64,000 nt of DNA from Brevibacterium moorei (GCF_024580735.1 NZ_JANIJX010000021.1:1-64000), one strand, 5' to 3'. Positions 1 through 10,135 are shown, counted from the first letter of the stretch. The notes: generated by a model from the sequence alone, not told the origin. Numbers and translations: made by a program.

Positions 1-200
1 ATTGTTCTTCGTATCATCCATCATTATTATTTTCAGCCAGAAAATATGTACTACTTAGTTCTGGCATCACGAAAAAAACTATTCAAGTACGCTATTGAGT
101 TCTCAAACAACAGGCACACACCCACACAAGTAATCCCAACCGCCTGCACAAGACAGACAATGATAGGGACACCGCGAAGGGATGCTCAATCTGATTGTAT
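1..200 (-). promoter_or_regulatory. rRNA operon leader and promoter region (16S gene lies off the left edge)
   Basis: Read on the minus strand, bases 112 down to 95 carry TGTTGTTTGAGAACTCAA, which matches the conserved antitermination (BoxA-type) leader found upstream of 16S rRNA genes in mycobacteria and other actinomycetes. A -10-like TACAAT lies at 199-194 on the same strand, about 80 bases upstream of that motif, with only a weak -35. The stretch is clearly more AT-rich than the rest of the window and has no ORF. I infer that an rrn operon begins just outside the window and is transcribed leftwards. The 16S gene itself is not visible. Confidence 0.7.
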
Positions 201-344
201 CACCAGGCCGCGGTTCTAAAACCTAACCCTCAACAGTCCGGGAAGGACTGGCGGTTACTTCAGTGTTTTCCGCCTGGCAACACAGTTAACTATACACACG
301 CTTGGTGGGGCCCGCAAACCGAACAGACATGACACGCACCACAG

Positions 345-1178
345 TCAGTAGTACTGCCCCTGCCGGTAGTCCCAGCTGGGGAATGCGGCGGCCAGATTGG
401 CCATGATCGAGCCCAAGTCCAGCCCCTTGCGGATCAGGGTGGGCACAGGCTCCACTCCCCTCTGACCGTGTTGCTCAGGAACCAGCTGGCCGGCCTCGTC
501 GACGAAGGACACCATGACCCCCTGTTCATACCGGGTATCCGCTGTTTCATTCGGCTGGATCGAACGGACATAGTCATCGGCCTCGATCACCAGATCGGCC
601 TTTTCCGCGATCGCCGGCCCGATCCCCTCGATCCGCCCACGGTTGCCCTTGCCGGACGGATTGGCACTGCTGGCGAACACCAGCCGGCCATCCTTCTCCC
701 ACAGGGTCCGCACGATGTTCTCCGCGGGCCGGCCGAACCGGACGACGAAGCAGCTGGTCGCGCGCTCATCCGTGACGAACTCGCCGACCCGCCCCAGGTG
801 GCGTTCTGCGGCTTCGGGACGCCAGGGCAGAATGCAGCCCATCAGAACATCCTGATCCCAGTGGGTCCGATAGAAGGCCTCTGCCTCCCCGGTCAGCTGC
901 GCCAGCTCGCGCAGCTGGTCCATGGATGAGCACAGAACGACGCCCGGCTTGTTCCGGGCCCGGTTCTTCACCGTGAACTTCCGTTCCAAGCCGATCCTGT
1001 CGCTGGTCAAAATGATGTATCCGACCTTGGTCGGGCTGACCACGATGCACCCTTCCCGGCGCAGTAGCTCAACGGCCAGAGCCTCGGCCGCCGCGTCCCA
1101 GTGGACCGGCACCCCGGTATCCGCATCCGGAACCTCTGCACTCTGCGAATCCGACCTCGGCGCGCTTGTCTGCGTCAT
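345..1178 (-). CDS. YrdC/Sua5/YciO-family protein
   Basis: The product of about 277 residues has the YrdC-like double-stranded-RNA-binding fold signature: an early S-P-T-K-V-G-Y segment, a basic patch (KNRARNKPG) and the SSANPSG motif near the middle, matching the T-S-A-N-x-S-G motif of Sua5/YrdC/YciO proteins. Family members that make threonylcarbamoyl-AMP modify tRNA A37. This one is a divergent, YciO-like relative, so that role is not assured. An ATG at 1178 preceded by GAGGG fits better than the upstream in-frame TTG at 1193. It lies 130 bases downstream of the MFS gene on the same strand, and the spacer contains a palindrome, so it may have its own promoter. It is the last gene before the rrn leader. 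Confidence 0.75.
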   Translation of the reverse strand: MTQTSAPRSDSQSAEVPDADTGVPVHWDAAAEALAVELLRREGCIVVSPTKVGYIILTSDRIGLERKFTVKNRARNKPGVVLCSSMDQLRELAQLTGEAEAFYRTHWDQDVLMGCILPWRPEAAERHLGRVGEFVTDERATSCFVVRFGRPAENIVRTLWEKDGRLVFASSANPSGKGNRGRIEGIGPAIAEKADLVIEADDYVRSIQPNETADTRYEQGVMVSFVDEAGQLVPEQHGQRGVEPVPTLIRKGLDLGSIMANLAAAFPSWDYRQGQYY

Positions 1179-1244
1179 CTCACCCTCACTCAATCATTAG
1201 GTTACCGTTACCTTATTTGCCTGAGAAGGTGTGTCTCAAGGCCT

Positions 1245-1259
1245 GTCCACTTAGTGGAC
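1245..1259. promoter_or_regulatory. GTCCAC-TTA-GTGGAC palindrome
   Basis: A perfect six-base inverted repeat with a 3-base spacer lies between the MFS gene and the YrdC-like gene. It could be a regulator site for the downstream gene or a short attenuator stem after the MFS gene. It lacks a following T-run, so a strong intrinsic terminator is unlikely. Confidence 0.3.
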
Positions 1260-1306
1260 GCCTGATGCCGCCGGGCATTGGGCCGCGGCGCGCCGAGCGC
1301 AGCGAT

Positions 1307-2668
1307 TCAGGGTCTGAGCGCCACGTTCCGACCACGCAGTGCCGCGACCAGCAGGAGCCCGCACATCAGAACGGCCAAGAGCAGAATTCCCATGAGGATC
1401 TGCGACAGGGCGATGTACTGTCCCAGCATCGCAATCGGCAGGGGAGCCAGGAATCCCACATAGCTCAGGGCCTGGAACACCGCGGTATTGCGGCCCAGCC
1501 GAGTCTGCTGACTGATCTGGGCCACGATGCGCAGTCCGGCGGTCTGGCACAAGCCGTGAGCCAGACCGAAGACGAAACAGGTAACCAGGAGCAGCGACAG
1601 GGATTGCGCACGGACGGCCAGAACGGCAAGTCCCAGGGCACAGGCCGCGATGGCCAGTGCCACCGGTGCCTGCACGCGCGGTGAGACCTTCGCATGTCCA
1701 GCCACGGGCTGCACACACAATCCACCCAGGGCCGGTAACGGGGTGAGGAATGCGCTGAACAACAGAGGATCGATCCCGGCACCGCCTCCCACCGCGCTGG
1801 GCAGGACGGCCAGGGGGACGCCGGTGCACAGCAGTGTCCATGGGGCCAGCGGGACGACGATCCGCCAGAACCGGCCATCGCGCAGCCCCCGCTGCCCCTC
1901 CGCGCCGGCGAGTGCGCCGGCGACCGCACCGGTTGGCGGCCCGGGAACCGACCCACCCGGACCAGCCCCCGGCGCCGTTCCGCCGGACATCTGCACTGCG
2001 CCAGGTGCGGCCTCGGCCACGGCGTCCCCGACCGGCAGGGTCACCATGGCTCCGCGGAGCCGACGCCGATGCCACACGAGCAGAGCCAGCGCCACCAGGG
2101 CCAGGCACAGGTGGGGGAGCATGACCCAGATCTGCGGGCCGGGCACGTGGGCGGCCAGCAGCCGGGAGGCCAGGATGCCGATGAACAGCGGTCCCACACC
2201 CATTCCGGAGGTCATGAGGATCATCGACAGGCGGGAACCGCGCGGCGCCGGCAGAAGCTCGGTGGCCCAGGCAGTCGCCGAGCTGAAACCAATCCCACAG
2301 CCGACACCGGTCAGGATGCGTGCACAGACGATCGCAGCCGGCCCTGTGCCGCCGGCCAGCAGCACTGCGGAGGACAGCGCGCACAGCAACACCGCGATGG
2401 TGAGGACTCCCGCGCGGCCCAGCCGGTCCGACAGCCACCCGCCCACCACCAGCATCGGGATGAGGCTGAGGCCGTAGAGGACGAAGAGGATCTGCACCTC
2501 GACGGGCCCCAACGGCATGATCCGCGGGTAGAACAGGAGGAGCGGTGCGAACTGGTTCGAGCCCCAGCCCAGGATGAACAAACAGAACAGTGGAACGAAC
2601 GCCCGGGCGTCGGACGAGGTGGCGCTGGGTAGGGCGGCGTCGGACAGGGGCCGGGGGACTTCACTCAC
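1307..2668 (-). CDS. Major facilitator superfamily transporter
   Basis: The 453-residue protein is a 12-TM MFS permease. Hydrophobic segments start near residue 24, and the loop 2-3 signature G-G-W-L-S-D-R-L-G-R is near residues 76-85. A long hydrophilic, Gly/Ala/Pro-rich linker of about 45 residues separates the two six-helix halves. Substrate cannot be read from the sequence; drug/metabolite efflux permeases are the closest general type. The gene follows a decayed AraC-type regulator gene on the same strand about 140 bases upstream, which may once have controlled it. Confidence 0.85.
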   Translation of the reverse strand: MSEVPRPLSDAALPSATSSDARAFVPLFCLFILGWGSNQFAPLLLFYPRIMPLGPVEVQILFVLYGLSLIPMLVVGGWLSDRLGRAGVLTIAVLLCALSSAVLLAGGTGPAAIVCARILTGVGCGIGFSSATAWATELLPAPRGSRLSMILMTSGMGVGPLFIGILASRLLAAHVPGPQIWVMLPHLCLALVALALLVWHRRRLRGAMVTLPVGDAVAEAAPGAVQMSGGTAPGAGPGGSVPGPPTGAVAGALAGAEGQRGLRDGRFWRIVVPLAPWTLLCTGVPLAVLPSAVGGGAGIDPLLFSAFLTPLPALGGLCVQPVAGHAKVSPRVQAPVALAIAACALGLAVLAVRAQSLSLLLVTCFVFGLAHGLCQTAGLRIVAQISQQTRLGRNTAVFQALSYVGFLAPLPIAMLGQYIALSQILMGILLLAVLMCGLLLVAALRGRNVALRP

Positions 2669-2809
2669 CCGACAATTCTGGCTGCTTTTCCGGATGGGTC
2701 GAGATACCGGAAACGATGAATATCACCAGTCCAGTATTCACTGGGTGCGTCGATTGCCCGGGGCCATCGCCACGAAGACATCCCAGAGAGAGTCCGCCGG
2801 CCAGGCGGA

Positions 2810-3262
2810 TCATGTGCCGGGAATGAGAATGAGCAGTGCCAGAAAATGCGCGGCGGCCACTGCGATGAACTGTTCCACTGTGCTCCCGGCTCCGTGGCAT
2901 TCGCTCGATGCCCGCCACACTGGCGGGACCGGAAACGAGTATTCACCCCGGGGGTGGAATCGGCCTTGTATGTTTGTGCAGCGGAAGCGGGGGAGCGGGC
3001 CGAGGCGGCTCGAAGTGGGCATACCGTGGTCCAGCATGTGCCGAGCGCGCACGATCCGGGCGTTCTGCCGCCATGCCAGCTGGCTGAGCCCAGTGGCGCG
3101 TTTGACCGCCCGACTCAGGCCGTACCCGTCCATTCCCACCAGCGCGGCGAGGTCCGCCGCGGGGGCCGCGGCGAAGAACAGATCACCCAGGTCCGCGATC
3201 GAACGGGTCAGATCCGGCCGGAATGACGATGACATCGCCTTCGCACAGTTCGATCGGGCCAC
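2810..3262 (-). pseudogene. Decayed AraC-family transcriptional regulator
   Basis: About residues 37-78 of this 150-residue reading frame match the first helix-turn-helix of AraC regulators (pattern A-A-L-V-G-M ... L-S-R-A-V-K-R-A-T-G ... R-I-V-R-A-R-H-M-L-D-H-G). Exactly where the second HTH should follow, the frame turns into Arg/Pro-rich nonsense. A neighbouring frame there reads R-A-A-S-A ... Y-K-A-D-S-T-P-G-V, resembling the end of the second AraC HTH (T-P-G motif). The ligand-binding N-terminus is absent. I read this as a regulator gene broken by at least one frameshift near 3010 and truncated at its 5' side. It lies just upstream of the MFS gene on the same strand. Confidence 0.5.
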
Positions 3263-3300
3263 TCAAGGGACCGGTGAGGACAGAAACGCCACGACCTTGC

Positions 3301-4398
3301 CTACACCAGCACCCAGATGCCCAGCGCCGCAACGCCGGCGACCAGGCAGGTCGCCAGGGCAGCCAGGGCCACCGGTTTCAGACCCAGGCCGATGAGCGAT
3401 TTGATGTGCACCCCGCAGCCCAGACCGAACATCGCTGCGGTCAGCAGAACCGTCTGGCCCGTGGCGGCGCCGTGCTGGAACCAAACCGGTAACAGGCCGG
3501 TGGTGGCGATGAGGGCCGCGACGATGAAGCCGACCACCCACATGGGCACCAGGGGCGGCCGCTTGCCGGGGGCCTCGGCCCCGAGGCCATCGCCGGCCGG
3601 CGACTGGGCACGGGCCCTGGCTGCGGCGCGGGCGACCACGGTGCCCAGCACCATCATCAACGGGGCGAGCAGGACCACGCGGCCCAGTTTCATCAGCGTC
3701 GCGGTGGTCAGAGCCTCGGGGCCGAGGATACCGCCGATCGCGGCGACCTGTGCAACCTCATGGGTCGAGGCCCCCGCCCACATGCCAGCGGTGTGCTGGT
3801 CCAGGTGCAGCAGCCCGGTGACGCTGGGCACGATCGCGATCATCAGGGTGCCGAACAGGACGACCAGGGCGACGGCCGCCGTGACGTGTTCCTTCTTCGC
3901 CTTGATCGTGGATTCCGCGCCGGCCACGGCCGCGGCCCCGCAGATCGAGAAGCCGGCGGCGATGAGCATGCCCAGTTCGTTGTTCACACCCAGCAGACGG
4001 CCCATCGCCACGGTGCCGGTGAAGCCGATCGCGACGACGGCCACGATGACGATGATCGCACCCCAGCCCAGGCCCAGCACATCGCCGAGGACCAGGCGGA
4101 AGCCCAGCAGCACGATACCCAGGCGCAACAGGGTCTTGGCGGTGAAGTCGATGCCGGGCTGGAGCACCGCGGGGATCGCCGGCAGCACATTGCGCACCAG
4201 CACGCCCAGCACGATCGCGATGAGCACCGCGCCCACATAGGGGATGAGGGTGGCGAGCCACATGGCCACGCCCATCGCCGCTGCACACACCACCAGTCCG
4301 GGGATGCGCGATCCGTAGAGCCGCATACGGGCGGCGAGCGCGGACGTGGTCTGTGGGTTCGACCCGGGTGCGGGCGGGGGAGTGGTCTGCGTACTCAT
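3301..4398 (-). CDS. YeiH/UPF0324-family putative exporter
   Basis: The 365-residue integral membrane protein has about ten TM helices and the family's conserved motifs: G-F-S-I-C-G-A-A-A-V-A-G near residues 149-160 and G-A-S-T-H-E-V-A-Q-V near 208-217. UPF0324 (YeiH) proteins are annotated as putative sulfate or sulfur-compound exporters; the substrate is not established. The gene is divergent from a LysR regulator across a 96-base gap, the same arrangement as yeiH/yeiE in E. coli, so the LysR protein most likely controls it. The N-terminal 30 residues are Pro/Thr-rich and poorly conserved. Confidence 0.85.
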   Translation of the reverse strand: MSTQTTPPPAPGSNPQTTSALAARMRLYGSRIPGLVVCAAAMGVAMWLATLIPYVGAVLIAIVLGVLVRNVLPAIPAVLQPGIDFTAKTLLRLGIVLLGFRLVLGDVLGLGWGAIIVIVAVVAIGFTGTVAMGRLLGVNNELGMLIAAGFSICGAAAVAGAESTIKAKKEHVTAAVALVVLFGTLMIAIVPSVTGLLHLDQHTAGMWAGASTHEVAQVAAIGGILGPEALTTATLMKLGRVVLLAPLMMVLGTVVARAAARARAQSPAGDGLGAEAPGKRPPLVPMWVVGFIVAALIATTGLLPVWFQHGAATGQTVLLTAAMFGLGCGVHIKSLIGLGLKPVALAALATCLVAGVAALGIWVLV

Positions 4399-4494
4399 AG
4401 GGTTCAGTCTGCGCCGCCCGTGCTCACTCCGCTAGCCGGGTATCACGCATTGGGACATGCGCAATTGATATGGGTCGTATGAGACGATGGGCGC

Positions 4495-5400
4495 GTGCAC
4501 GATCCCGACCCCGCAGTTCTGCGCATCCTGGTCGACCTGGCCCGCCAGGAGGACGAGTCCGGGCATGCCTCTCTGGGTACCGCCGCCCGGAATCTGCAGA
4601 TGGCCCAGCCCAATGTGAGCAGGGCGGTGAAGGCCTTCGAGGCCGAATGGGGTGTGCACATCGTGCAGCGTTCGCCCAGCGGCTCGCGCCTGGGGCCCGA
4701 TGGCCGGGTCGTCGCCGGCCTGGCGGCCCAGGTGCTGGCCGATTACCGCAACCTCACCGAGACCCTGGCCGCCCTGCACCGGCGGACCAGTTCCACGCTG
4801 CGGATCAGTGCGTCCCTGACCATCGCCGAATACGTCCTGCCGCCCATTCTGCTGCGGTTCCGCCAGCACCATTCCACCACCCGCCCGACGCTGCGCATGC
4901 AGAACTCCCGCCAGGTGCTGGACGCGGTGCGCGGGGAGCGGGCCGATCTGGGCTTCGTGGAGACCAGGACGCGCCCGCGCGGGGTGCACTACCGGTCCTT
5001 CGACCGGGACGATCTGGTCATCGTGGCGCTGCCGGACCACCCCCTGGCCATGGGTCCCGCGCTCAGCGCTGCGGATCTGGCCGGGCTGCCGCTGATCGTG
5101 CGGGAGAGGGGTTCTGGTACGCGCGAGGTGATCGATGCCGCGGTGCCGGGCGGGGCCTCGGTCGCGGCGGAACTGACGAGTTCTTCGGCGGTGAAGACGG
5201 CCGCGGCCACGGGAGCCGCTCCGGCGGCCATTTCGCGCCGGGCGGTGGCCGAACAGCTGCGCACCGGCGCGCTGGTGGTGGTGCCGACCGCGCCCGAGGT
5301 CGCGCTCACCCGGCCGCTGCGCGTCGTGTGGGCGCGCGGCCGGCGGCCGACGGATGCCGCGCAGGCCTTCCTGCAGGAGGTTCTGGGCGTGCCTGTCTAA
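4495..5400 (+). CDS. LysR-family regulator, probably of the adjacent YeiH exporter
   Basis: The 301-residue protein has an N-terminal winged HTH (S-L-G-T-A-A-R-N-L ... A-Q-P-N-V-S-R-A-V-K-A-F-E, about residues 23-50) followed by a substrate-binding domain. The late G-S-G-T-R-E-V and A-A-T-G-A-A-P-A-A-I-S segments are typical of CysB/YeiE-like LysR proteins. The GTG start at 4495 follows directly from the divergent spacer. It faces the YeiH gene, and LysR proteins usually regulate their divergent neighbour from sites in the shared spacer. The effector is unknown. A hairpin at 5405-5435 follows the stop codon. Confidence 0.85.
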   Translation: MHDPDPAVLRILVDLARQEDESGHASLGTAARNLQMAQPNVSRAVKAFEAEWGVHIVQRSPSGSRLGPDGRVVAGLAAQVLADYRNLTETLAALHRRTSSTLRISASLTIAEYVLPPILLRFRQHHSTTRPTLRMQNSRQVLDAVRGERADLGFVETRTRPRGVHYRSFDRDDLVIVALPDHPLAMGPALSAADLAGLPLIVRERGSGTREVIDAAVPGGASVAAELTSSSAVKTAAATGAAPAAISRRAVAEQLRTGALVVVPTAPEVALTRPLRVVWARGRRPTDAAQAFLQEVLGVPV

Positions 5401-5404
5401 GGGC

Positions 5405-5435
5405 CCGGGGTCCGCACTCGCGCGGCCGACCCCGG
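5405..5435 (+). terminator. Terminator hairpin after the LysR gene
   Basis: CCGGGGTC at 5405-5412 pairs perfectly with GACCCCGG at 5428-5435 around a 15-base loop, starting 5 bases after the LysR stop. No T-run follows, as is common for actinomycete terminators. Confidence 0.5.
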
Positions 5436-5568
5436 TGCGGTTCTGTGACCGTGCGCTTCGGGCCGAACCTGTTGGCCGACAGGCCATGTCAGGGCCTACC
5501 GGTAGTGTGGATCACACCTGCTGCACAGCTCGCAGCAGTCGCCAGTCGTCTACCCCATAGGAGCCATC

Positions 5569-8500
5569 GTGGACACCATCGGTTCGGACTCCCCCGTAGC
5601 GTCTTCGAGCAAGTCGCAGGCACAGCCGGCGCCCACCTCACCGCGTCTTGGACTCCCGGATTCCTGGGTCAAGCGCATGCCCAGGGACCGCACCCTCCAC
5701 CGGCCGGCGCGGGCCATGACCATCAAACGGGAACACGTCGACGCAACCCTGAATACCTTCGCACATATGGCCGACCAGGTCTCCGACGACATCGCGGCCA
5801 GCCCGGACCCGGACATCGTGTCGTCCGACCCGGATTCCGCTCTGGGAATCGCAGCGCGGATCATCTCATTGGACTCCCATCTGGGCTATTCCCTGCGAGG
5901 CCACTTCCCCACGTACTTCGTCGAATACCTGGTCGGCGAATATCCCCTGCCCCTGGCCACCGCCGCATTGGTCGAAACGCTGAGCATGTACGAGAGCTAC
6001 GGCACTCAGTTCGGGGTACCGGCGGGACTTATCCGGGAGTCGCCCGGCACGGGCTTCTTCCAGTCTCAGCAGGATCTGAGAGCAGAGTTGTTGAAGGGCT
6101 TCCGCACGTACGTGGCCGGCGTATCGGAGGAGGACCATGCGGTCATCATCGCGGCACTGGCACCCTATATCGAATCGCCCAGGTTCCTCCAGGTGCTCGT
6201 CGCCGCCTATTTGGTTCCCGAACGCACCGATTGGGCGGATGTGGCCCTGACCCGCTCGCACGACTGCAAACATCTGGCTCCCCATGCCCTGCAGTTCGCG
6301 GACACCGGTGCCCGGCTGATAGAGCTGATCGAACACATACCGGTCTGGCAGTTCAAACATCAGCCGGAGGAATTGGCCGCCGCAGTCGAACGACTGGGGG
6401 AGGACGCACTGCCCGCACTCCTGCGGGTCATCGATGCCGAGCACGGCTGGGCCGAAGTCATCAAGACCTGCTGCGACCTTGTGGCACTCATTCCGACGGA
6501 AGCCGCAGCGCTCGCACTGCTGGACCGCAGGTCGGGGGAGAACACCGCCAGAGCCGCCACTGCTGCGCTCTTGGACTTCGCCGCTCGTTTCCCCACCCTG
6601 GCACTGGGGGCCTTGGCACGGCGGGCCGGACAGGACTCGTTCGCAGCCCAGCTCCTGGGGTCAGGGTCCCGGCGGATCCCGAGGCCGCGGCCCAGGTGGC
6701 GGCCGAACTCACCGATGATTCCTCTGCCGCACGCATCCGGGCGATCTTGGAACGCCCACGGCTCCCGGAGGCGGACCCCGCGGACCTGCCGCGTGTCCTG
6801 GCCGCCCCACCGTGGACGGTCAAGCGCAAACGCGTCAAGGCCACGGTCATCAAGGATCTACACGTTCCCCAGGACATGCACCTGGACTGGTTGCCAGGGG
6901 AAGAGGACGAGTGGCTCCACTCCAGCCACTACCTGGTCGGTCAGGACTATGACGAAAGCTGGCAGCATCTACTGGACGACTGCATGTCCGGGAGCGGTTG
7001 GTACGATGCCATTCCCATGTTCCTGCTCAACGGGCCGGTCGAACTACTGTTGCCGGTCATCGACTCCCTGCCCCAGCCCCGGAACCTGTCCTATGCGGCG
7101 GACTATATGGGGGTCGCACTGTCACGTTTCGGGGATCCGATCGTGCCCTTCGTCTTCACCGCGGCACAGGACACACCCACAACACTGGCGCAGGTGCTCA
7201 TGCCGGTCGGTGGCGCGCGCATCGCCTCGTTCATGGTCACCACCGCGGCCCGGGCGAAATCGGTTCGGCCGGTGGCCGCCGCCTGGTTCGCCCGGCACCC
7301 ACAGGATGCGGCCGCAGGCCTCATCCCCCATGCCCTGGAAAAGGCGGGAAAAGTCCGCAAACACGCAGAGGATTCCCTACTCCGGCTGCTGCGGGACACT
7401 GCACCTACCGACTCCGCCACCACAGACACCCAGGAGAACCGCCGGGCCATCATCCTGGCCGCCGCGGACTCCTACGGTCCGGAGGCCAGGGCCGCGATCG
7501 AAACCCTGTTGGACTCCGACCCCTTGGAGGCTCTACCGACCCGGATGCCGGAACTGCCGGACTGGTTGGCACCGGCTTCGCTGCCACAGCTGACGGCCCG
7601 TGCCGGGACCTCGATCCCACTAGATCTGATCCCTCATGTGTTCACGATTTTCGCCCTATCCACCCTGGACGAACCCTATGCGGGCCTGGGCGATCTGCGG
7701 GAGGCCACCGACCCCGTATCCCTGGCGGCTTTCGCCCGCGGCATGTTCGAGCTGTGGAAACTGGCAGGGTATCCGTCCAAACAGGGGTGGATCCTCGATG
7801 CTCAGGGTCTGGCCGGCGACGATGAGACGGTCCACATGTTGTCCCCGCTGATCCGTGCCTGGCCGGGGGAGTCCGCCCACAAACGAGCGGTGACGGGCCT
7901 CCGGGTGCTCACCGCGATCGGCACCGACACCGCTCTGACCCATCTGAATAGGATCGCGCAGAAGGTCAAGTTCAAGGCGCTGCGGGAGACCGCGCGGGAT
8001 ATGATCGACCAGATCGCCGATCGTCTGGGGCTGAGCACGGATGAGCTGGCTGACAGGCTAGTGCCAGACTTCGATCTGGGCCTCGATGGTTCCCGCGTCC
8101 TGGACTACGGGCCCCGACAGTTCACCGTGGGCTTCGACGAGGCGCTCAAGCCCTTCGTCTCCCAGGACGGACAGCGCCGCAAGACCCTGCCCAAACCCGG
8201 TGTCAAGGATGACGAGGAGCTGGCCGAACCGGCTTATGAGTGGTTCAAGACCCTGAAGAAGGAGGTCAGAGCCTCGGCCGGGGAACAAATCGAACGCTTG
8301 GAGCGCGCCATGGTCGAACAGCGCTCATGGACTGCCGAACTGTTCACCACCCTGTTCCTCGAACATCCCTTCATGGTCCATCTGGCCCGCCGTCTGGTGT
8401 GGGTCACCGCTGCGGACCCGCAGGATGCCGCCCACACGGCATTCCGCGTCGCCGAGGACGGCACCCTGGCCGACGCCGAGGACGATGAGTTCGTCCTCCC

Positions 8501-8996
8501 CGAGCAGGCCACTGTGCGGCTGGCCCATCCGCTGACCCTGGACTCCGGGACGCAGGATCAGATGGCCGAACTCTTCGCCGACTATGAGATCCTCCAGCCC
8601 TTCGAACAGCTGGGCCGCGAAGTCTACGAACTCACCGCACAGAACAAGTCGACCGGCATCATCGAGGCCTTCGCCGGCTCCACCGTGGCGACGACGAAGA
8701 TTCTGGCCATGGAGAAGCGGGGCTGGGCCAGGGTCGCACCGGAAGACGGTGGCATCCAGCCCGCATTCCTCCGGGACCTGCCCGACGGCTCCTCGCTCTA
8801 TGTGAACTTGGACCCGGGCATCGTCGTGGGGGAGCCCTTAGCAGACGGTTTCGACGAACAGACCCTGGCACCGGCAGTCGCCACCGGGTCCACCCAGTCC
8901 TGGTACAAACCGGAACCGCGCCCGGCGGCGCTGGCGGGCCTGGACCCGGTGTTCGCCTCGGAAATGCTGCGCGACCTGAGCTGGTTGATTTCATGA
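5569..8996 (+). pseudogene. DUF4132 protein (YehI-like), interrupted by a single-base frameshift at about 6657-6660
   Basis: Two overlapping frames together encode one protein of about 1,140 residues. The first part (5569 to about 6660) is helical and HEAT-repeat-like. The second (about 6660 to 8996) ends in a clear DUF4132 module: Y-E-I-L-Q-P-F-x-Q-L-G-R-E-V-Y near 8584-8630, then F-A-G-S-T-V, R-G-W and a V-x-L-D-P-G-I-V-V-G tail. Inserting one G into the GGGG run at 6657-6660 joins the frames seamlessly (L-L-G then V-R-V-P-A-D-P). The stop overlaps the start of the MoxR gene (ATGA), so the two are coupled. It is the first gene of a five-gene operon matching E. coli yehI plus yehLMPQ; no WGR domain is visible. 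The frameshift may be real or a sequencing error. Confidence 0.8.
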
Positions 8997-10123
8997 CCGG
9001 CGGCGGAAGGACAGATGAGACAGACGTGGCGGGGAAGACGGCGGCCGACATCCAGCGGCCCCCCGCCGAGGTGCGCTTCGCGGACGAACTGGCACAGCTG
9101 CGCGCAGAGGACTCCGCTCCCAGACCACCGGGCTGGACGATGAGCCTGGCCGCGGCCAGGGACTTCATCTGCGGGGACACCGCACGCGGGATCTCACCCA
9201 AGTTCGTCGGCGATGTGGCCCTGGTCGAACGCTGCCTGGTGACGCTGGCGACCAGTCGCGGACTGTTGTTGGTGGGGGAGCCGGGCACCGCCAAGTCCCT
9301 GTTGAGCGAACTCATCGCGGCCGCCGTCAGTGGGGACTCGACCCTGACCATCCAGGGTGGGGCGGCGACCACGGAGGACCAGATCTCCTATTCCTGGAAC
9401 TACGCCCTGTTGGTCTCCGAAGGGCCCACAGACCGTGCCCTGGTCCCCGGCCCGGTGCTGCGCGGTATGCGCACCGGTGCCCTGGTCCGGTTCGAGGAGA
9501 TCACCCGCTGTCCCCTGGAAGTACAGGATTCGCTGCTGTCCTTACTGTCGGAGCGGGTCGTGGCGATTCCGGAGCTGGTGGGCGCCCCCACGATGACCTA
9601 TGCACACGAGGGCTTCAACATCATCGCCACCGCCAATACCCGCGATCGGGGCGTCAACGAGATGTCGGCGGCGCTCAAACGCCGGTTCACCTTCGAAACG
9701 GTTTTCCCGATCGCCGATCCGGCCGTGGAATTGGCCCTGGTCGAACAGGAGGCCGGGCGGCTGCTGGCCGAATCAGGGGTACCCCAGGTACCCGATCACG
9801 ATGTGCTCGACGTGCTGGTCACGGCATTTCGCGAACTGCGCACGGGTTTGAGCGAACGCGGCGAGGCGATGGAGCCGATGTCCACGGTACTCAGCACCGC
9901 GGAGGCCGTGTCGGTGGCCCATGCTGCCGGCGTCAGTGCCTGGTATCTGCACGGGCGCACCCCGAACGCCTCCGATGTCGTGGTGTCCCTGGCCGGTGCC
10001 GCGGTCAAGGACGAGCCCGAGGACATGGCCCGGTTGCGCCGTTATCTGGAACAGCAGGTGCCCCGGAAGTCCGGGCCGCAGTGGAAGGCACTCCACGCGG
10101 CCCGGGGCCTGCTGCCGGGCTGA
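8993..10123 (+). CDS. MoxR-family AAA+ ATPase (YehL-like)
   Basis: The 376-residue protein has the full MoxR set: Walker A G-E-P-G-T-A-K-S at residues 95-102, Walker B V-R-F-E-E at 165-169, sensor 1 I-A-T-A-N-T-R-D-R near 211-219, and an arginine-finger region L-K-R-R-F-T-F-E. MoxR ATPases act as chaperone-like remodelers that work with a von Willebrand A (VWA) partner, and such a partner is encoded two genes downstream. The ATG overlaps the stop of the DUF4132 gene by four bases, and 12 bases separate it from the DUF5682 gene, so the operon is tightly coupled. The client or target of the ATPase is unknown. Confidence 0.9.
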   Translation: MTGGGRTDETDVAGKTAADIQRPPAEVRFADELAQLRAEDSAPRPPGWTMSLAAARDFICGDTARGISPKFVGDVALVERCLVTLATSRGLLLVGEPGTAKSLLSELIAAAVSGDSTLTIQGGAATTEDQISYSWNYALLVSEGPTDRALVPGPVLRGMRTGALVRFEEITRCPLEVQDSLLSLLSERVVAIPELVGAPTMTYAHEGFNIIATANTRDRGVNEMSAALKRRFTFETVFPIADPAVELALVEQEAGRLLAESGVPQVPDHDVLDVLVTAFRELRTGLSERGEAMEPMSTVLSTAEAVSVAHAAGVSAWYLHGRTPNASDVVVSLAGAAVKDEPEDMARLRRYLEQQVPRKSGPQWKALHAARGLLPG

Positions 10124-10135
10124 GCCGGAGGACTC

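Noticed and set aside
4470-6650. First half of a 1,508-codon open frame covering the LysR gene and the start of the DUF4132 gene
   Set aside because: Up to about 6650 it is Arg/Pro/Gly-rich shadow sequence lying over better genes in other frames; only its second half, after the frameshift, is the real DUF4132 protein.
6640-6680. Programmed -1 ribosomal frameshift in the DUF4132 gene
   Set aside because: The site lacks an X-XXY-YYZ slippery heptamer and an obvious downstream structure; a missing G explains the data more simply, and the SWIM gene shows the same lesion.
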